From contig CM047813.1 of NCBI GenBank assembly GCA_026214975.1, positions 30,778,589 to 30,842,588 on the forward strand: a stretch of DNA of 64,000 bases. The letters are read 5' to 3'. The notes below the pieces were generated by a model, which was not told the DNA's origin, ran no database searches, and saw only the letters and a list, made by a program, of their open reading frames with translations. A program made the position numbers and the translations under genes. This document shows, piece by piece, positions 59,238 through 64,000 of the stretch (positions are counted from its first letter, which is position 1; every line of letters starts with the position of its first letter). Origin of the DNA: Gentiana macrophylla (taxonomy: Eukaryota; Streptophyta; Magnoliopsida; Gentianales; Gentianaceae).

Positions 59238-60320
59238 CAGTGGTGGCCCTGAGCAAAGACCAAGTAGGCCTGGGCCTTGGCCCCCCGGTTTCCTATGGGC
59301 CCCAAATTTCTCCAACCTTATATTTTAGTTTTAAAAAAATTTAAGCACATTTGAAATCGTTGAACCTTTCAAAAAAAAAATTCGTTGAATAAAATGAGGG
59401 CATGCATATTGTTTTCGCGGTAGATCGATTGAGGGGCTTATTCTTTTTTCGTGGCTATAGAGAGTGTGGATTCAATGATGCCCTTAAAGCATCCCGAGAA
59501 CTTGCTCAACAAATAGAAATTGAACCATTTTTTCGTGAAAAAAGGAAAATCCAGATAAAAAGGCATTTTGATGAGGTTTTATGTGAAGAAGCTATGTTTT
59601 CTGCTGAAGAGTGTTTCAGAGTGCAATACCTCATGTATATAGTTAACAAAGCTCTTGCCTCACTTGCTGAAAGATTCAAGCAATTTCGGTTGTATGAACA
59701 AAATTTTGGCTTCCTGTTTGATTTGAAGATGTGCTTCGATGATAAAAATTTGAAGAGTTCTTGTGACAATCTTTCAAATATTTTGACACACAATGAAGAA
59801 ACTGATATTGACGGAAGATTTCTACAGAGAGTTGCAACTTCTTAAACATATTCTTCCATTTGAATTTGGAGAACCCATCCAAGTCTTGAATTTTTTAAAA
59901 CGTCAAAATTTGTTTTCCAAACACAGAGATCGCTTACCGAATCTTGTTGACTATTCCAGTTACCGTTACATCAGGACAAAGAAGTTTTTCGAAGTTAAAG
60001 TTAATAAAGAACTATCTTCGAAGTACAATGTCACAAGATCTTTTGAATGGGCTAACAATGACATCGATCGAGAAGAATATGGTTGATGAAGTTGATTATT
60101 CTACATTGATAAATGATTTTGCTTCTAAATATGCTAGAAGAACGGTGTTGAAATAGTATTTTGCATTTAGACCGTGTCGACTTGCCTATGAATTTGAAAT
60201 AAAATATATTTTTTTACAATTTTCATTTATGTTTCTCTACCGAAAAAAAATTGTTTTTCAGATCTAGGGCCTTGTCCGGTAAAATGGCTTTGGGCCCCGA
60301 ATTTCACAGGGCCGGCTCTG
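59238..60320 (+). mobile_element. Deleted hAT element with perfect 8-bp TSD
   Basis: Ends cagtggtggccctgag... and ...cacagggccggctctg are imperfect inverted repeats. The 8-bp TSD cataaaga is perfect (59230-59237 and 60321-60328). The interior encodes the C-terminal part of a hAT transposase of the TTF/zinc-finger MYM type. Length 1083 bp compared with 3-4 kb for an intact member, so it is internally deleted. Confidence 0.95.
59402..60156 (+). pseudogene. hAT transposase C-terminal fragment with dimerisation domain
   Basis: Open blocks: FNDALKASRELAQQIEIEP through LFDLKMCFDDKNLKSSCDNL (59402-59845), then YRELQLLKHILPFEF in a second frame, then LTIPVTVTSGQRSFSKLKLI, KNYLRSTMSQDLLNGL and EVDYSTLINDFASKYARRTV (59944-60156) in a third. 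The last block is the hAT dimerisation domain, normally ending the protein. Two frameshifts plus loss of the N-terminal zinc finger and catalytic region make it non-functional. Confidence 0.9.
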
Positions 60321-60500
60321 CATAAAGATAACCATTTATTAAGCAAACAATGAACAATAATTAATATTGTCAGGAGCAACAAAACTAGCAGAACATCAAC
60401 CACTGAATCTAATAGAACACAAAGCACTTTATCCATATCAAGCGGCAGTAACATTACAAAAGTAAAACATGTAAAGACAAACAAATAATACAATTTAGCA

Positions 60501-61359
60501 TGTTATAATTCTGAACTTGATTTTCTAGATTGATCAATGAAAGTTCAAATGAAGACTAGAGAATTTGACAGAGTTTCAACATTTAAAGTTCTTGATCGAT
60601 ATTCATATGTGTCGTCTTTTTTCTTGTTTGTCAATGCCTTCTATTTATAACCTTGATTTTCCTTGAATTTGAAATTCCGTCCGTTCGCTATTAATGGTGG
60701 AGAATAATCCTTGATTTATTTCTTGATTCCTCCTTGATTGATTCTCCATAATTTCAGTGATCCGGATTTCCTTCAAACGTCCATCATATAATCCGGTCTT
60801 GATTGATTCTGCATTAAATACTTGATCTTCGATCTAATCATATAGCAGATTTCTGAATTTAGACTTACTTGGTTGTTTTGAGTATTACTTCGCCGTTGAG
60901 ATCCTCTTCGCCGTTATTCAGTCAGCAGAACACTTACTTAGCCGCTTCGCTGTCTTCTTTCTTTCTTTTTTTCTCTATAGATCCTTCAAGTCCAATGTAT
61001 GTGTGTACTTCACTGATCCTTGATTTGGGTGAGATCAGTGCACATCATCTTCAATGAATAGATTTCATCACTTGTAATATATCTTAGACTTACCCAAGGT
61101 CATCACAGACTTCCTTGGTTGTAAGTTAGTCCATAGGTATTCACTTCACTTTGCTGGTTCCTTGGCTGTCTTCACTGAGCTGGTTCATAATCTTTACTTA
61201 GCCGTCCTACCAGTCTAGTGTGCTTGTCTGACTGAACTTATACAATAAGTCAGACTCTAAGTAAGACCTATACAGATGATACTAACTCTTTTAGACTTAT
61301 TTCAGGCTTGCTATTACATTTAGTATAACCATCATCAAAACAATAAAATGTTCCTAACA
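60501..61359 (-). repeat. 3' LTR of a SIRE-like Copia element
   Basis: On the minus strand it starts TGTTAGGAACATTTT right after a purine tract (catcaaaaagggggaaat, 61360-61377) and ends AATTATAACA, giving TGTTA...TAACA ends; 859 bp. The catcatcaaaaagggggag-type tract is characteristic of the SIRE/Maximus lineage of plant Copia elements. Confidence 0.7.
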
Positions 61360-64000
61360 ATTTCCCCCTTTTTGATGATGCCAAAACTCTCATAAGCCTG
61401 AACATAAGTAATCAATTTCAAATAATAGAATAAAACTAAAAAAATTTATTCATCCAAAACGGTCATAAATTATTCAAAAGCATATTATTACAACTACAAG
61501 TTCTTCAGATTTTCCTTGTACTTCTTGAACTTTGTAGTTTGTATCCCTTCTATATTTGTTCAGTCAATTTCTGGGAATTTTCACTTCCAGTATTCCAAGG
61601 CAGTGTGGTAAGAGAGACCTAGAAATACCTTCTTGTCAATTATCCTTTTAAAGTCAGGCATAGTTTCATATGCATGTGACTCTCCAAAGTGCTTTATCAA
61701 TATGGACTTTGCTTCAGCAATGTATGTGTCTGCAAAATTCAGATCTTGTACATTACCCATTGCTGTTGAGGAGTTAATATGCCCATAGGTTTGAAAAACT
61801 TTATCATATTGTTGAACTCCTCCAGCCTTTCACTGGATAATTCCTCCGGCCCTTTTGCTGATAGAGGCACTGGTTGATTTGCTCTGCTGCTTGAGCCAGA
61901 TGCTTCTTCCCTTGTTCCTTGCTTCAAGAATGTATAGTGTCTTTTTGTTTTATTATACATCCTTGACATATCTTCTCTCAACTCATCATCCTGTAGCTGA
62001 GCCAATCTGCCCATGCATCTGTTGGATGTAATATCGCTGGACGGATCTAGATCCACCCGATTACGCAGCGGAATAACAAGGATCAAGATCAATATAAATT
62101 AAACTACATAATTTAAGATCTACCTACAAGAAGGTTACCAATCGAAAGATTAGATCCAAAGATTGAGAAGCCGAGATCCAAATAGTTGAGATGCCACGGT
62201 CTTCCGATGTGTATCTCCAAGCAACAACCGGTGGATGTGATCCTTGATGCTTGACCTCCTCGATATGCTACCCGGAAAATTCCGAAGATTTTCCCAACTC
62301 TAAACTCTAAGCTTGGCCGAAAATTCCAAGCTTATTTTGTGTGTATATGCGTGTGTTATATCTAATAAAAAGGCTTAGGAGAACTCTTTATATAGGAGAG
62401 AAATCATTGTCCTCCAAGAATTTAATAATTAATTAAATAATCAATCATAATAATCCTTTATTAAATATAAGATAAATCTAATATATTCTAAAACTAATTT
62501 AGATATATATAATAGATAATATCTAATATCTCCCGATTAATTATTTAACAAATAAACAATTAATCACATGACATGTAATTATCCAAGAAAACTAATTTCT
62601 CTCTAATCACAACATGTAGAACACGCCATGCCCTAGTCAAATAAGGCTAGCCCACGAAATTTCACATAATGGGCCGAGTCCATGAAAAATGTCTTTTCCA
62701 TGTATTTAATTATTTAGACCACTAAATAATTATTCGCACATCAATTAAATAGTCCAACTACTTAATTATCATTGAGGCCCAACGTCAAGAAACATATGCA
62801 TGTTATGAGCCACATCGGGGACCATGGACTATAACTGAGAGCTACAATAAATTAAATAAAATTATTCATCGAATGTAACAATTCTTATTCAATCTATTAA
62901 TTCCGAGATTACGCTACCATAAACCCAAAACTGAACTCTATCGATTATAGATATATACTTACACTCCAATCACTGAGTCGATAAGCGTCCATTGATATAA
63001 TCATTACATACGGATAAATCCTCCATAGACTGTTCGTTTTGATTCGGGATATCTCCGTAAACCCTTCTCAAAACATCTTATCCTTATTTACCATTAACCC
63101 CCTAGTGATCAATTAGTTCATAACTAATATAATATGAACTGGGCCCATCGATCAGCTTCTAGGATTAACAAATAAGAGAACTGTCTGTCTACTTCCCGCA
63201 GGAATGAATGAATTCCATATATGTGAAGTCACAGACTACTCACTCATTTCAGAATAGAGCCAACGAGAAGTGTTCAGATCACATGTATCCAAGTGATCCT
63301 TAACTAACACATCAAACCCTACTTTGAACCAAGCGGTGATCGTGATCACATCGAGTTGAGATTAATCCATATATGATCATCTTGTGATTTGATAAGATTT
63401 CTCGATCACGGAATTATATCGAGAACTCAAATCAAATCGGTCCAGTCCTATATGATAGACATCATATATAAATGCCCCACTAGGTACCCTATACCGACGG
63501 TCCGGATAAGGCGGTCACACCGTAAAGTGTTTTTGGCGCATTATTGGTATATTAATCACGAGACCCATACTCTGATTAAATCACCACGGACTAACTAGTT
63601 TTAAGCATATCATCACTAACTCAATCCTCGTGTGTATGCCATACACTGAGTTATGTGATTACATACCGATATACTTAGGGTTTTCAGCAGTGTATTAATA
63701 TAAGCATAAATGCAAATATTAAGATGAATTATAAATCCTGTCAAAAACAATTACAGAAATTGTCTTTCAGGCACTACACCTAACAACATCATCTTGTGAT
63801 CTGTTTGGATAAACATCATCTTGAACTCTGAAGAATTCTTTCACATTTACTTACACTGCTGCCTCTTTCTCGTGCTTGTTTCTAAAGGATGTGAAGTTTC
63901 GTTTCTGACCAGAATACCTTCCAGCAGCGTGTCTTTGTCCACTTCCACTACCTCTGCCGGTGCTAGACCGATGCTGACTCTCAGAGCTTCTGTGTTGACT
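61360..64000 (-). mobile_element. Internal remnant of the SIRE-like element, interrupted by a solo LTR
   Basis: Minus-strand blocks: SGQRHAAGRYSGQKRNFTSF (63850-63950), then after the 62040-63785 insertion DDELREDMSRMYNKTKRHYT and ERLEEFNNMIKFFKPMGIL (to about 61770), then DLNFADTYIAEAKSILIKHF and ETMPDFKRIIDKKVFL in another frame. I do not recognise a domain; it may be a gag-like or extra ORF of the element. The blocks look coding but contain frameshifts and stops. The element continues beyond the right edge of the window. Confidence 0.45.
62040..63785 (-). mobile_element. Solo LTR of the LARD-A/B family
   Basis: 1746 bp, on the minus strand TGTTAGGTGTAGTGCC...CATCCAACA, collinear with 11651-13410. 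Flanking 5-mers are gcatc (62035-62039) and acatc (63786-63790), a TSD with one mismatch. There is no internal region, so LTR-LTR recombination removed it. It lies in the SIRE-like remnant. Confidence 0.9.

Noticed and set aside
1..64000. tRNA, rRNA, CRISPR array or bacterial operon signals
   Set aside because: No tRNA cloverleaf with A/B boxes, rRNA core or regularly spaced repeat-spacer array was seen; primer binding sites match only the 3' ends of tRNAs.

Overview
The window looks like nuclear DNA of a flowering plant, most likely a eudicot. It has GT-AG introns, an A/T-rich background, plant-type LTR retrotransposons, Mutator, hAT, CACTA and Helitron DNA elements, LINEs, a PLS-class PPR gene and a plant nucleolin gene with telo-box promoter motifs. 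Nothing bacterial, organellar or viral was recognised. The species cannot be named from sequence alone.

Only three ordinary host genes are well supported: a 14-exon nucleolin gene (29615-35571, +), an intronless pentatricopeptide-repeat gene (39717-42035, -) and a small two-EF-hand gene (56205-56630, +). Almost everything else is mobile DNA, much of it nested and dated by target-site duplications (TSDs).

Region 1-13.4 kb: two copies of one large non-autonomous LTR family (called LARD-A/B here) meet head to head at 4885/4886 and form a multi-kilobase inverted repeat; a solo LTR of the same family lies at 62040-63785. Region 13.4-27.5 kb: a 5'-truncated LINE, then a Mutator-like element (MULE) with long terminal inverted repeats. 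The MULE carries a decayed mudrA transposase and a decayed plant-mobile-domain (PMD) gene, and is split by a complete 7.4-kb non-autonomous Gypsy-type element (LARD-L, TSD atgtg). Region 27.5-29.4 kb: a TIR element holding a Helitron, directly upstream of nucleolin. Region 36-39 kb: a LINE broken by two LTR insertions, each with a perfect 5-bp TSD. Region 42.5-50.2 kb: a MITE, a Tat-like solo LTR, a foldback hairpin, and a Tat-type Gypsy remnant with an antisense Transposase_28-like ORF. Region 50-55.4 kb: LINE and Copia remnants, a TIR element that may carry a captured gene fragment, and a second MITE copy. Region 58.4-64 kb: a CACTA end, a hAT element with a perfect 8-bp TSD, and a SIRE-like 3' LTR region interrupted by the LARD-A/B solo LTR.

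Most notable: a ~318-bp block shared in sense orientation by the leaders of two otherwise different non-autonomous LTR families; clusters of CpG-rich palindromes just upstream of the TATA box in three different LTRs; the large inverted LARD pair; and a two-copy 151-152-bp MITE family with perfect 9-bp TSDs. Several single-base indels in nucleolin and between LARD-L LTRs lie in short homopolymers, so part of the apparent decay may be residual assembly error.
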